64,000 nt of DNA from Enoplosus armatus. Its lineage: Eukaryota; Chordata; Actinopteri; Centrarchiformes; Enoplosidae. The translations under genes and the position numbers were made by a program. The notes beneath the pieces were generated by a model. It was not told the origin of the DNA. It saw nothing but the letters and a program-made list of their open reading frames with translations, and did no database searches. Shown here piece after piece: positions 50,314 to 60,951 of this stretch. The stretch spans positions 5,556,921 through 5,620,920 of the forward strand of contig NC_092181.1 of the NCBI RefSeq assembly GCF_043641665.1, in the 5' to 3' direction. Position 1 is the stretch's first letter; each line of letters begins with the position of its first letter.

Positions 50314-51573
50314 AACAAACACACAGTTTAGAGTCCTGCCAGACTAGTCATTTTGAGACCATAAGCACATGTTTGAGAGGCAGAGAGAGGAAGGTGGGTG
50401 GGATGGATTAGATTAAGTTGGTCCAAATTCAAGGGATCACTCGTGGCAAGAGGGGGTGACAGATAAATACAAAAAAAAGAGAGGCAGAGAGGGATAGAAA
50501 GGGAGAGAGAAAATGGTTGAGTCGTGCAATCAGAGCCAGAGTCTGGCAGCAGCAGGTTGTTTCAGCCCAGATATGACCCAGCTCTCCCACCCCACCCCAC
50601 CCTGTCAATCTCCAGCACCCTGCTGCTGTTCTATAATATCACACTACACGTCTCAAAGCTCATCATAACAGCCTCCAACAACCTATAGGAGTTTAGGATT
50701 TAATGCGACATCATATGCCTACCTTGCCTCTCACTGGACCAATAGGATCTTGGATTGTAGCACGTGCACTGAGAGGAATCCTCATTCGCTTTCAGTAGTT
50801 GTGGTGCAAGTGGAAACATTTGCCTTCGCCTCACTGGGTGTGAAAGGTGTTTCTCCATGGAACGCACTGGATTCAGTATGCATTTTGGACTTTTATGTGA
50901 CAACTGAGCAGAGAGGGAAAGAAAGAAGAGGAAGAGAGAAACAGAGGAGAGGTGTGGGGACAATCAAGGAGGAAAGGGAGGGGGGAAGACAGGAAGAAGA
51001 GGGCAGGGTGATGGGAAACATCAACAAGGCTTCTAAAAAGAACAGTAAACGGAAGAAGGTAAGGATTAAGTCGACTGCTTTCAGCTGAGAGAAACAGATT
51101 TATCACAGTGAGTTTGAACTGATGTGTGAGATAAGTTAGTCATACATCTCACAACTTCCTGTCGGGCATAAAAGCCATTCAAATGGATTTTGTTTCTTAT
51201 AGACAACGTAAATAAATCTCTATTTCAGCTAACTCTGTACATAACAGCATGAAAAATGTACATGTGAATTAGCCAGGTTCATAGCAGTCAGTGGTAACTT
51301 TATCTGGCTCCTAACCCGGTTGGTTCCCCTCCTCTAAGGGGGAGTCACCCGTAGAACGAAGCAGCACCCCATTAGCCGCCACCATGCTGGGGGGCCTGGG
51401 TGGCGCAGGTGAGGTGGACACGGACGACGAGGACGAAGGAGGGAGCGAGCGGGATTTCGACGAGCCCCTGTGCGCTCTGGTTAAGAACTGCAACATGCTG
51501 CACAACTTAGTGGGGCCTGCTTGCATCTTCCTCAGACAGGGCTTCGCACAGAGCCAGCTTGTATGTATGACAT

Positions 51574-51621
<48 letters not shown>

Positions 51622-53871
51622 ACACAAACACACAGTACAGAGTTATCATAGCCAAAGTCGCCCATAAATCTCTTCATCCATCCACTCCAAGGGAAGGTGA
51701 AGTAAAGGCCATCCATCAGTTCAGTGTGACATCATGGCTGTGCCTTCCCATCCCGCCTCCACCAATGACAATTTCACCCTGTGGGTGTCAGTGCTATGTA
51801 CCACCACATCACCATAGTTCATAAGAATTGATGTGATTGTCCTAGAAGACCTTTGTTGCAGAATATTATTTGTTTTTTTGGGGGGAAAGCCTGTATGAAA
51901 TAATCCTATATAACACCTTGGAAGGATTCAGTGTTATAAGTGTTATCATTTTTGTCAACCAGAAATTCATCTTGGAACAAAACAAAGAAAGTAAGAAAGG
52001 ATCTCTTCAACAGTTGCAAGCTGTAAAAAGAGAGTAATTGGTAATATAACAGACTGCACTATAATGAGAGTAACTGGCCTCCCAATTTGTCTCGATGGTT
52101 ATTAAGATCATAAATTCACTTTCTAACAGTGCAGGAGATATCATGCGTGCCTCTTATTTCAGATGAATGTCTGCCGTAGAGACGGGGGGATATGGTAGAC
52201 ATCAATAACGGAATAATTTCCTGACTGTGCAGCTCGCAGTGCTAATTGAAAAGAGCCATTAGGACGGCGGTGTAGTCACTGATCACAGGAGCTTCACTGA
52301 GCTATTGGCTCCTGAGGTATTGGAAGACCTTGGGCTGAGTCTAGAGGAGAAATGTAACAATACTGACTGAACACGGGGGCTAAATATAATTCATACTCTA
52401 TGTATTCTATGTCATTTGCATAGGGTCTATATTCTTTTGCTGTATGTTGTAGTTGACCTCTGTGAGTGTTTGGTGAATGAATAAATATGATTCCAATGAA
52501 AAAAGTTGGTAGCATCAACACAACCAAAGTGACTTTCTCAAAGCTGCTATAATACAATATAAATGACTATGTGTAACGTGAATTATTAGAATGCTAAGAC
52601 GCTAAACTAAAATGTTGACCATGCTAACTATCACGTGTAGTGCTCCAACTTGCAACCAGCAACCAATATTAGCATGCTGACTTTAGCATTTAGGTCAAAG
52701 CACAGCGGTGCAGACTGTATAGTACAGCCTCACTAAGCTGCTGGTGTGACTTTAGACTCTTGTCTAAACTCTTGAACTTTCTTACATCACTCAGTAACCC
52801 GGCAGCGTCCTCTCTGAGCCACCACAGTCCTGAACTTGTAGGACAACTTCCTGATCTTACTCAAAGTCATGGATCGAGGAAAGAGATTCCTCGACAGAGT
52901 ACACAGATTATAGTCCGTGAGATGGATAGTGTGAGACTGATAGCCTTTCTGTTTAGTAATCCGCCGTAATCCCCTTTGTTCTCTAAAATGGCAGAATAAA
53001 AATAAGACATAGTGTGAATGCTCCCTCAGGACCCTTTTCACCGTGGTGTTGGTAGCATCTCATTTTAGCTACATGACAGAGTTACTGGAGTCCCTCCTAA
53101 AACAAATTGTGGTGCCGACATGTTTTTCCTCCAAAAACCCTTGTTGGTGCTGGGTCGCTGTTGTTTTAAACATTTTCTGAAACAACCAGTCAGTGGTACT
53201 AGTAGAAGTGGGACTAGTAGTTTGGGAATGAAAGCAGAAAACTGAACAAAATAGAAAAACAAGGAAAACATTTGCTTCCCTGCCTCTTGTGCCAGAACTC
53301 GGCTCAACCTGAAAGTCACAAATCTTAGCAAAAGAGACAACCAGCAAAAGTGGTACAGCCGGTGCCGGTACGTTAATGTTCGTTAATCAAGTGCCGGCCG
53401 AACCGCGGTGCAGATGTAGATGCAGATGAAAAAAAATCTGCGGCAGATAGGGAATTGAAAAACCGATAAGCCTTCGTGATTTGTAATACAATTTACAGCT
53501 GTAATCTCCCTGCCACTGTTCTCTCTCCTGCATCCTCTAATCCAGGCCTGTATTATTCCTGCTGCTGAAGCCACAGCCTCGCAGAACACGTCGTGAACTA
53601 ACTTATCCTGGTATCACCCTTTGTCCATGCCACGGCACAGTGAAGCCAGTCCATCATAAACTGTGAATTGTTGTGTGGTTATAGCGAAAAGTGTTACCGC
53701 TCTTTGCTGTATTTCTAAGACATTCATGGCTCTAACTCTCTTGTTATAATAATGATAATAACCTGTGAAAAAGTGCCATTTTAATGTTTCTTTTTATCAA
53801 TTTGCTCAGCGGTGGGTTTCTTCAGAGTTTGTCATCATTTTATCAACATACAAACCATTTTATCAGCTTTG

Positions 53872-53919
<48 letters not shown>

Positions 53920-56900
53920 AAACAGATGTGTGCGCCTTATATGTGTGTGTTTGGAAAGGGAGCCTGTGTGATTCATTATTGTGCATCTGCAAGTTTTATT
54001 ATGAAACATTTTGAATTCTTGTTGTGGAGCATATGCACAGGAGATTCTCCGCCAGCAGAATGAGATTGGACACAAAATTGTGCAGCAGATCAACTAAAAA
54101 GGTTATTAGGGTCAGTCAGATCAAAAACCAGATAATCCTGTAACAGAATCCCTGCTGACAGGAGAGAATGAACCACTAGAAGCTGAAGCACTAAAATGTT
54201 TCCTGCATGTTTGGCCATTGTGACTGTGTGTGTGAAACACAGGATGATGTTGAAAGTGTGTGTGTAACCTGACTGGCTGTCCATTTCTCTATATGTCTGT
54301 CCTGTCTTCTACCCGCACCTCTGCAGGACAGAGATCTACGACCAGAGGAAATGGAAGGTACAGAGATATCAAGAGCTTAATCCAAATCCATCTCTCGCTC
54401 CCTCAGTCTTCTCCCTGAACCGCCTCCCTTTCAAACCTCAAACCTCCTTTTTGACTGTGAAAAATGGTGCTTCTCTGTATAGAGCAGCATTTCAAAAGAC
54501 TTTCCTGACTTTGCCCTCTCATTGAATGTCAGCTATGTGAACCAGCAGAGATTTATTTTATTTTTTTTACTTGAACTGTGGAAGATGAAAGTGAAGGATT
54601 ATTATTCAAAGGAAAAGATTATTCTTTGCAATTTAGACACAGTTCAACTCTTCCATCCCTTATATTCCTCAGGTCTGGCTCACACTTTCACACTCCACAT
54701 TCACGGGAACCGAATTTGGGATTTGACTGTGGAATAAACAAACTCACTGAAATGTGTGTGTGTGTGTGTGTGGGGGGGGGGGGGTATTTAGAAACTCAAT
54801 ACATTTGGTGAAATAAAGAAATGACTCGAATCACTTAAACACACTGACATGTTAGTTTTGGAGACAATCACGTTTTGAACAGTGACCAAACAAATCAAGG
54901 TTTCACTTTCAAAGTTTGATGGGCTTGTAAGTTATAATGGCGTTATTAAAGATAATAAATAGTTTACCAATGTTATAAGCCATTCATAAGTTCTTTCTAA
55001 CTCCACACCCCCAGATTCTTATCATTTTTAAATTTGTCATCTTCAGCTGTAACCAACGCTGACTCCAGCGACATTACACTTTTTTTTCACATATGCAGTA
55101 GTTCTCTCCAACACCGGTGAACACAGTTTGATGTGTAAAATCGGTGGTCGTTTATTAGTCAAGTCTGATTTAATTGAAAGTCTGAAGGTTTTGGTGCAGA
55201 TCATCTGTAGCCCTTTTTTTTTTTAGAAATGCAGTAAGTGGATCAAATGGTCTAACTCGTTGAAGGGAGTTTCACAACCCTAAAGTTGTTCTTATCAGTG
55301 GGTTATAACTGATCTATAAAGCAATAGTAAATGAATCATTAGCCAAATAATAAAGCAACTAGTTGCAACTTAAAAACCTTTATTAAAGGTGACGTGTAAG
55401 GAGGTGGTAGGTCAGCACAGGCACAAGAACACAGAGTAAAGAAAGATGCAATAGACATTCTACACACAGAGGGTTTTAACCTATAAACCTATAGAGTATA
55501 CTCTTAGCACTGCAGTGTCTCTTTCTCTCTCACTCACTCATTCACTCCTTTTCTCACAGAGCTGCGTGAGGCATTCAGGGAGTTTGACAAAGACAAGGAT
55601 GGCTTCATCAGCTGTAAAGACCTGGGCGAGTGCATGAGAACTATGGGATACATGCCCACAGAGATGGAGCTGATAGAACTCAGCCAGCAGATCTGTGAGT
55701 CCTGCATGCACACATCAGTAAACACACACACAGACATGCAAAAACATGTCTATAGATCTATAAAGTCTTTCACCCAGAGGCAGGGAGGGGATTTGAGATA
55801 CTTGTTGTGTCAGAGGTATTATTGAGTTGTTGTTGTCAGGACGCCCAACATTTCTGGTGGTCCCTGCTTCCACCTATAGTTAGAACACTTCTGGTGGCCT
55901 CTAATACAAAATACATGTGAAGTGCTGTATTGTTGATATGTTAGTGGCTTGAACCTTTGATTCAACCGGACACTAAAATAATGGATTAAATACGCTTCTA
56001 CAAATTGATGAAGACTGTAACATTGAACTGAGTGAACCTATGACTCCACCCTTTAACTCCAACATGTTATCCAGTGTCATTGTTATCAGTACTGCATATG
56101 GTATCAGTAATTTTTGCTAAACAAAACCATGTAATTGATTTAGAATTAGAATTGATCTAGTTAGTACAGTCACCAAGCTTCGCCCAGGTATGTGGATGTC
56201 AGCAGGCTTTAGTGAGGACATTCCCCATGTATGTGCTATTGTGCAGATTTACCTGGCGCTGATAGCATGAGTGCACGCTGTATGTCCATAACGCAGAGCT
56301 CTTAGTGCTTCGTGTAGCGTTAAAACCCCAACCCATAACTCCCCTAAGCATTAGAAGAAAGTGTCATATATCACTTTGGTCACTAACGGATCGATTTCTT
56401 TTCTTGTTGAGACACAAAAAAAGATCAGTTTACAATGTTTTCTGTGCGTACTTACTTTCTCCCCCTCTAGGTGGCGGCAGAGTGGACTTTGAGGACTTTG
56501 TGGAACTGATGGGTCCCAAGATGCTCGCTGAGACTGCAGACATGATAGGAGTCAAAGAGCTGAGGGACGCCTTCAAAGAGGTCTGTAATGCAATTTGTTA
56601 ACTTCTGTCTCAGGGGTCCCCTGAATAGATTATCCCCTTCCCCCAACTTTCACCTCTAATGCATTCCTTTTTATGTGCTTTTTTAAAATTTCTTTCTCTA
56701 CCCCATTCCATTTTGTTTCCTAGTTTGACTCTGACGGCGACGGTCAGATCAGCCTTGGGGAACTGAGGGAAGCCATGAAGAAGCTAATGGGGGAGCAGCT
56801 TAACCACCACGAGATCGACGAGATCCTGCGAGACGTGGACCTCAATGGGGACGGACAGGTGGACTTTGAAGGTGAGCGATTCATACTTTAGGTAAAAGAA

Positions 56901-57099
56901 AAGAAACAAGGGAAAGTGTTTGCAACGATAGGCACCAGAAAGGTTTTAGGTGGTATTAGATGATTTCTTGGAAAAACAGTGCAAATATAATGATTTCAGG
57001 CGGGATAGAATCTTCTTTAGGATACATGCAGCTTTTCCTTAACCAACTATAACAACATCTTCTCTTTCCACAGAGTTTGTGCGAATGATGTCTCGCTGA
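38566..57099 (+). CDS. cabp2: Calcium-binding protein (CaBP family), distal-promoter isoform, 230 aa
   Basis: Exons 38566-38625 and 39191-39373 code 81 residues (start [15 protein letters not shown]). They end ..[11 protein letters not shown] at a phase-0 donor, then join 54327-54357, 55560-55694, 56471-56580, 56724-56871 and 57074-57099. The join [15 protein letters not shown] reproduces the caldendrin (CABP1) and CABP4 arrangement, where ..FG[QK] precedes DR.L.PEE. The N-terminal half is basic and Ser/Pro-rich with no other domain. The EF-hand part is shared with the proximal isoform described separately. The exons before 54327 were linked to this gene by phase and family resemblance, not by transcript. 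The paralogue choice is inferred from the EF-hand region and the nearby ptgdr2. Role by family: Ca2+ sensor modulating voltage-gated Ca2+ channels and other targets in neurons and sensory cells. Confidence 0.65.
39405..39920. repeat. Interspersed repeat in CaBP intron (TAGGGTTCCACC... type)
   Basis: The left end CTAGGGTTCCACCCGTCTTG and right end AAAGTGGCAACCCTAA form short imperfect inverted ends. Inside, CCTGTATTGAAAAATAAAAT and CAATACAGGACACGATTTGT are inverted around each other. It resembles a dispersed teleost element. Only one copy lies here, so the ends are approximate. Confidence 0.45.
42357..42419. repeat. Long (TG)n microsatellite
   Basis: A perfect run of about 63 bases of alternating TG in a CaBP intron, the longest simple repeat in the window. 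Confidence 0.95.
45161..45720. repeat. Interspersed repeat, family B, copies 3 and 4 in tandem
   Basis: Two consecutive copies. The first (about 45178-45490) has TTAGCTTCTAAATGCACCAC, GCTGGGCAGGTAGTAGACAG, GATAAGAGCCGTGAGAGTGA, ACGCTCCATAGAG and GAGTCGTGTTTCTACCGACC. The second (about 45528-45700) restarts with TTAGCTTTCTAAATGCTCCA and repeats the AAACAGCTGCTTGCTG and GATGAGAGCTGTGAGAGTGA blocks. No coding frame. Confidence 0.6.
48590..49168 (+). mobile_element. 3' end of an L1/Tx1-like LINE, decayed
   Basis: The plus strand at about 48687-48750 reads [22 protein letters not shown] sequence. Near 48885-48950 it reads a [12 protein letters not shown] segment. These match the C-terminal region of L1-clade ORF2 proteins. 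Stops and frame changes show it is dead. The sequence ends TTAAATAAAATCTTAATAGA plus AAC at about 49168, a plausible polyadenylated 3' end. The 5' limit is approximate. Confidence 0.5.
50283..50325. repeat. (CT)n/(CA)n microsatellite upstream of proximal CaBP exon
   Basis: CTCTCTCT followed by (AC)n with AAACA interruptions, within a long pyrimidine-rich tract from about 50255. It lies about 700 bases upstream of the ATG at 51011. Confidence 0.85.
51011..57099 (+). CDS. cabp2: Calcium-binding protein (CaBP family), proximal-promoter isoform, 239 aa
   Basis: Exons 51011-51058, 51339-51560, 54327-54357, 55560-55694, 56471-56580, 56724-56871 and 57074-57099 total 720 nt with all phases in order. 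The N-terminus [10 protein letters not shown] has Gly2 for possible myristoylation. Exon 2 ends in [19 protein letters not shown], the CaBP family signature. EF1 loop: residues 110-121 (D-K-D-K-D-G). The second EF site is degenerate ([13 protein letters not shown]). EF3 loop: 184-195. EF4 loop: 221-232. The protein ends EEFVRMMSR, as CaBPs do. One active N-lobe site, an inactive EF2 and two active C-lobe sites is the standard CaBP pattern. QQIxGG without the NMNL insert of CABP1, and QL|DR at the exon 2/3 join, favour CABP2; the ..CNMLHN.. part of exon 2 is CABP1-like. Known role: modulation of presynaptic Ca2+ channels, hair-cell and retinal expression. Confidence 0.9.
51577..51634. repeat. 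(CA)n microsatellite 16 bases after a CaBP donor site
   Basis: CA repeat with a few interruptions beginning 16 bases after the exon end at 51560. CA repeats just downstream of donors are known binding sites for hnRNP L-type splicing factors, so an effect on splicing is possible but unproven. Confidence 0.9.
53873..53918. repeat. (TG)n microsatellite
   Basis: A perfect 46-bp TG run in the CaBP intron, about 410 bases before the exon at 54327. Confidence 0.95.
54753..54784. repeat. (TG)n-G13 compound simple repeat
   Basis: Twenty bases of TG followed by a 13-G homopolymer, in a CaBP intron. Confidence 0.9.
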
Positions 57100-58275
57100 C
57101 TCTTCAGCAAACCTCACTCTACTGCACTAAACACAACATGGACCAGACAGCACACTGTTAGTGTTCTTCTTGATGTACAAAGACTTCTTGGTGTCTGTGT
57201 TCTTTTCAGTAACTTCCATTATCTCTCAAGTATAAGAGAATCCCTTCAGTGTGTTACTGTTGTATGAATGTAATATGTATTTGACATGTAATGAGAGATT
57301 ATAGAGTGATGACTGAGCAAGGAGATGGTTTAACCAAAGCGGTGGTCCCTTTAGTGAGTGAGTTTATATTTGAATATATTTGAACTGAGAATCACATGCC
57401 AGCAATACAATATGTATATACATACACACACACACACACACACACACAATTAACACAATTTAGGTTATAGTGCATTACATGAGTAACTTATTGGGTCAGT
57501 TCACACAAATTAAAATTAGAAAAAGACTTTCTCACATGCCCCAGGAAGTATCTAGTCACCTAGTTGGGGGGTTAGGGGTAGGATTAGGATTAACCCTAAC
57601 AATAGTTTAGGAGTTCAGTTAAAAAAAAAATTTTCATAATATAGGTGAACTGACACTTTAAATATGCAGCTTACTACGCAACCTGACTTGAATCTGAAGT
57701 TAGGTGTAACATAAATATGAATACGGAGATTTATTTTCAATAATGCCACATCTAAAATCTTCAATTTTAACTTGAATTTAACTGTTATGACTGTGACTGT
57801 GTGATATTATTGTAGTGTAGATAGCAAAAGTGAGTATTTTGATAATAATAGAGCAAGTAAATGAGATTATATATATATATATCTTTATTGTACAAACTAC
57901 CATATCAATTCATAACATATCAATTACCTTTAGCATTATCTTCAGCTGTGCGCTTTTGATATAATTCAACCAATGCAGGCAAATGAAACTCTTGCAGATA
58001 CTGTAATTTTTGACATCTTTTTGATAAAGATTTGATAAGACTAACAGGATGATTTTGGTGTCTGCTACACGTCTGTGCACATCACGTTTATGTCCATACC
58101 TCTGTTTCCCTGTTCAGGTGGAACTTAATTGACAGACTGTCTCAAAGTATGTGTTTATTTTATGCAATCGTATATATACATGCTTCATGTTTTATTTGTA
58201 CAGTGTTCAACAGGTCAGATCTTTAAAAAAAAAAATGCATTGTAAATAAAAAAGTGGAGTGACAATAAACTAGTT
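57100..58275 (+). other. CaBP 3' UTR
   Basis: Non-coding sequence following the TGA at 57097-57099. It contains a (CA)n at about 57424-57448, a short AT run at about 57872-57882 and the AATAAA at 58264-58269, the last of several poly(A)-signal-like hexamers before the next element. The extent is inferred. Confidence 0.5.
58264..58269 (+). terminator. Candidate polyadenylation signal of the CaBP gene
   Basis: AATAAA preceded by another AATAAA at about 58245 and followed by a T-rich stretch (AGTTTTTATTG). It is about 1.17 kb beyond the stop codon. Confidence 0.4.
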
Positions 58276-58384
58276 TTTATTGACCAGATACATTTTCTTT
58301 ATTCGTTATTTTTTAATAGATATAACTGGATTCTGTTTTGTTGATGAAACTGAAAACTGCTCCCACGAAATTTGCATGAGCAGT

Positions 58385-59519
58385 CTCACTATAGTCAACA
58401 CTCAAAGGAGCCATCGGTGGAGTCCCCTGCAAAACTGAAGGAATGGTCCAGCTGTGTGTCTGGATCCAACTCCATCGCATCTGAGATCTTAGTGATGTTG
58501 GATCATTTCATTGAGCTCTTCCTCTGTACAGCAGGCATGTCGGATATAATATTATGCACAAAATGACACAGTGGCTTCTTGCCCACATCCTTCAACCGCT
58601 TGGAAGCATGAAGCACCAGCTCTAAGATTCTCATTAGAGTTGTCCCTGGAAACACTGACAATTTTGGCGTCACTTAGTGCCACAGCGAGGCCCGCTACTT
58701 CCTTATCACGTTCATTGCTGTGATCATCTTGAACCATCGGTTTCAGTCCCTCGGTGTCGATGATTATGATGCAGTCACAACCCAGTTCCTAATGTCTTTT
58801 TTGACATTAATCAGCTGGATGAGTGCCCCTGTGGTGCATGATCCTTTACTGACAGCAAACCTGACCCCAAACATGGTGTTGAGTAGAGTCGACTTTTCTG
58901 CGTTTTCAGCTCTGATGATTACAATGTCTTCAAGGTTACTGTTGGACTGTGTAATGTAGTGAAGCGCAGCAAGTGCCTCAGTGATCCATTTCATCTGAAT
59001 GTGTGCTGCATCTCTCAAGAAGGAAACCATCCAGCAGCATCTTAGCACACAGTGTGGGGAGTTGTTCCATGGTGTTTCTATGACAGCTTTATTCTGGCAG
59101 GTAACTCGCGCTTTCATACAGCTGCCCACACTAAAGTATTTCTGAAGAAAAGTATTCCACATGTAATGAACAAACAGATATTTTCTTGTCAATCTCTGCA
59201 ACATTTTTTGTATCTTGCGACAAATTTCTGGCTTAGCTCTTTACATCAATCCTGCAGAGCTGACAGCTGGTTCCAGGACAGATTGTCCAAACCTATTTCC
59301 AGCCATTTGAGAAAGAAAAAGTTGCGCTTCTGAGGTGACCACCCCGTGAAGGAAGCTTGACATTGCAGCTGTCATCTCAAATCTTAGCTGTCTCCTTCCA
59401 AGCTCTTTTTCTTTTGTTTTCAAATACTTGCGGTAGTCTTCACTGATCTGGTCTTCAGCACTCCAGCCATGAAAGCCCTTCACCAGGAGGGGGCACCACT
59501 GGCAAACATAAGACAGCAC
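58385..59519 (-). pseudogene. Decayed fragment of a very large interferon-inducible GTPase (GVIN/VLIG type)
   Basis: In minus-strand order: a segment EDYRKYLKTKEKELGRRQLR followed by AMSSFLHGVV (59519-59340); a frame-shifted FLKW....GLDNLS stretch (about 59310-59260); the GTPase G1 region with KSTLLNTMFGVRFAVS (about 58910-58860); LAVALSDAKIVSVS (about 58695-58654); and VGKKPLCHFVH (about 58595-58560). Order and motifs match the GTPase end of GVIN/VLIG proteins, which are usually coded by one giant exon in fish. Stops and frame breaks interrupt it repeatedly. The P-loop glycine before Lys is replaced (A-E-K-S-T). Most of the 1500-2400-residue protein is absent. It is a relic, next to and convergent with the CaBP 3' end. 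Confidence 0.75.
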
Positions 59520-60118
59520 AAGAAATCACTTGTGCCACTTGTACAGAAATGTTAGACCTAATAACTGAACATGATCATGTTGTGAAACACTTTTTTTTTA
59601 TCATATCTGATTCTATTGCATTGTCTCCATGCATGTTCTTCCCATGAAGTCAGATATTTCAGGACTGGGTTTTGCAAATCCACACTGAAAAATAATTGGC
59701 AGTCCATTAAAAGTCTGTATTTTAGTAACTGGCTCTGGAGATGTAGAAATATGTTTTAGCAAAAATGGCAAAATAATAAAAAGGACATATCAGATTTTCC
59801 ATCCATCCCAAGAATCTGTAATTAGAAGCTACAAGAAGATGCTGTAATGTTACTGTTAATGTGTGTGGTGAGAACCCATCCATTAGTCCTCTGGGACATG
59901 TTTCTCATAACATGTTTTTATGTTCTTCGCATTCAGAATGTAAAACGTTACAAGGTGTGGATTACATTGTCTGTTACAACATCTAGGTAGAAAACAAGAA
60001 GTGGAGGATGAATCCTCCTTTAGATCACTTCAGAAACGATATCCAAGTAAATGAATAATTCTGAAGTGTTAATAAAATATTGTTACAGTGTGGGAAAAAA
60101 AAAATTGCCTACCATACC
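59520..60118. other. Spacer between GTPase relic and tRNA repeat; no gene seen
   Basis: AT-rich sequence with T and A homopolymers (about 59591-59599, 60095-60104). No exon or RNA gene was recognised. Confidence 0.5.
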
Positions 60119-60129
60119 AAGCTATAACT

Positions 60130-60202
60130 GACCACGTGGCCTAATGGACAAGGCGTCTGACTTCGGATCAGAAGATTAAGGGTTCGAGTCCCTTCGTGGT
60201 TG
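60130..60202 (+). tRNA. tRNA-Arg (anticodon TCG), copy 1
   Basis: 73 bases. Acceptor GACCACG pairs with CGTGGTT. The A-box-like TGGCCTAATGG, anticodon stem TCTGA/TCAGA with loop CTTCGGA (anticodon TCG), T-arm AAGGG-TTCGAGT-CCCTT and discriminator G are present. It is nearly the same as vertebrate tRNA-Arg-TCG. No intron and no encoded CCA. No run of four T follows in the next 40 bases, so Pol III termination is unclear. Confidence 0.9.
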
Positions 60203-60501
60203 AATACTCTACCTTTAGATCACAAAATCCAAGGAAAGATGCTCACTTCTCAACTATGTGCTTCACAGCAGTTCAGCCAAAGGCAGGCTTGGAGATGGTC
60301 ACACCTGATAAACATTGAACACTGGTCCACTTCCTTCCTGGTGTAATTCTGTAACAAAATTGGCTTAGTGCTAATAACGTCATTGGGTTCAACTCATGAC
60401 TAAACCTCCAAATGATTCCTTTGTTTTCTTCCATCCCTGATTAAACAAACTGGATCCTTTGGGGTTTTTTCTGTCATGACTAAACATCCAGAATGGATCC
60501 T

Positions 60502-60574
60502 TTGTTTTTAGCTCAGATGGTCAAAGCGTGGAGCTAATAACACCAAGGTCATGGCTTCAACCCCCATACTGGCC
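60502..60574 (+). pseudogene. Decayed tRNA-Ile(AAT)-like sequence, copy 1
   Basis: TTAGCTCAGATGGTCAAAGC, then GTGGAGCTAATAACACCAAG with an AAT anticodon position, then TGGCTTCAACCCCCATACTG plus GCC. It follows vertebrate tRNA-Ile(AAT) base by base with many changes. The 5' acceptor strand (TTTGTTT) no longer pairs with the 3' strand, and the B box is changed (GCTTCAACC). Not a functional tRNA. Confidence 0.6.
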
Positions 60575-60590
60575 AGTGATAGTCATTTAA

Positions 60591-60743
60591 CCCTTTAACA
60601 CCGAGTGTGTCGTAGGAGACACGTTTGTGCAAGCGCACTTTGGATTACCATAATTACGTCACGGTTTGCACTATCGGAAAAATTCAAACGGTTTCTGAAA
60701 GCTGAGACGTTGCGCTTTACAGCCAGGTTTAGGTTTTAAAGGG
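60591..60743. mobile_element. piggyBac-like MITE, 153 bp, in tRNA repeat unit 1
   Basis: Starts CCCTTTAACACCGAG and ends GTTTTAAAGGG, giving inverted ends CCCTTTAA. It is flanked on both sides by TTAA (60587-60590 and 60744-60747), the target duplication of piggyBac transposons. It is absent from repeat unit 2, which has a single TTAA in the corresponding place (about 61414). Confidence 0.7.
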
Positions 60744-60951
60744 TTAAAACACAGTTTAACCTGTTAACTGACGTCAGCTTGCAGTGTAGTCCTCGTCTGG
60801 AAGGTGGTCACTGCTGACTAAACCTCCAAATGGATCGTTTGGTTTTTTTTGCCCCTGATTAAACATTTAAAAATGGATCCATTGGCCACTGATTGTTCTT
60901 TAATAAGTCAGTAAGTCTGCCACTGTTGCGAGATAGCACTAAGCTGCAGCT

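Noticed and set aside
50750..51010. In-frame upstream extension of the proximal CaBP exon
   Set aside because: Open in frame, but Glu/Arg low-complexity from a purine-rich tract. The MGN start at 51011 fits the CaBP family, so the extension is treated as 5' UTR.
53863..54093. Open frames of Cys-Val or Thr-His repeats across (TG)n tracts (also at 29073, 42360, 51311 and 54578)
   Set aside because: Products of reading microsatellites; not genes.
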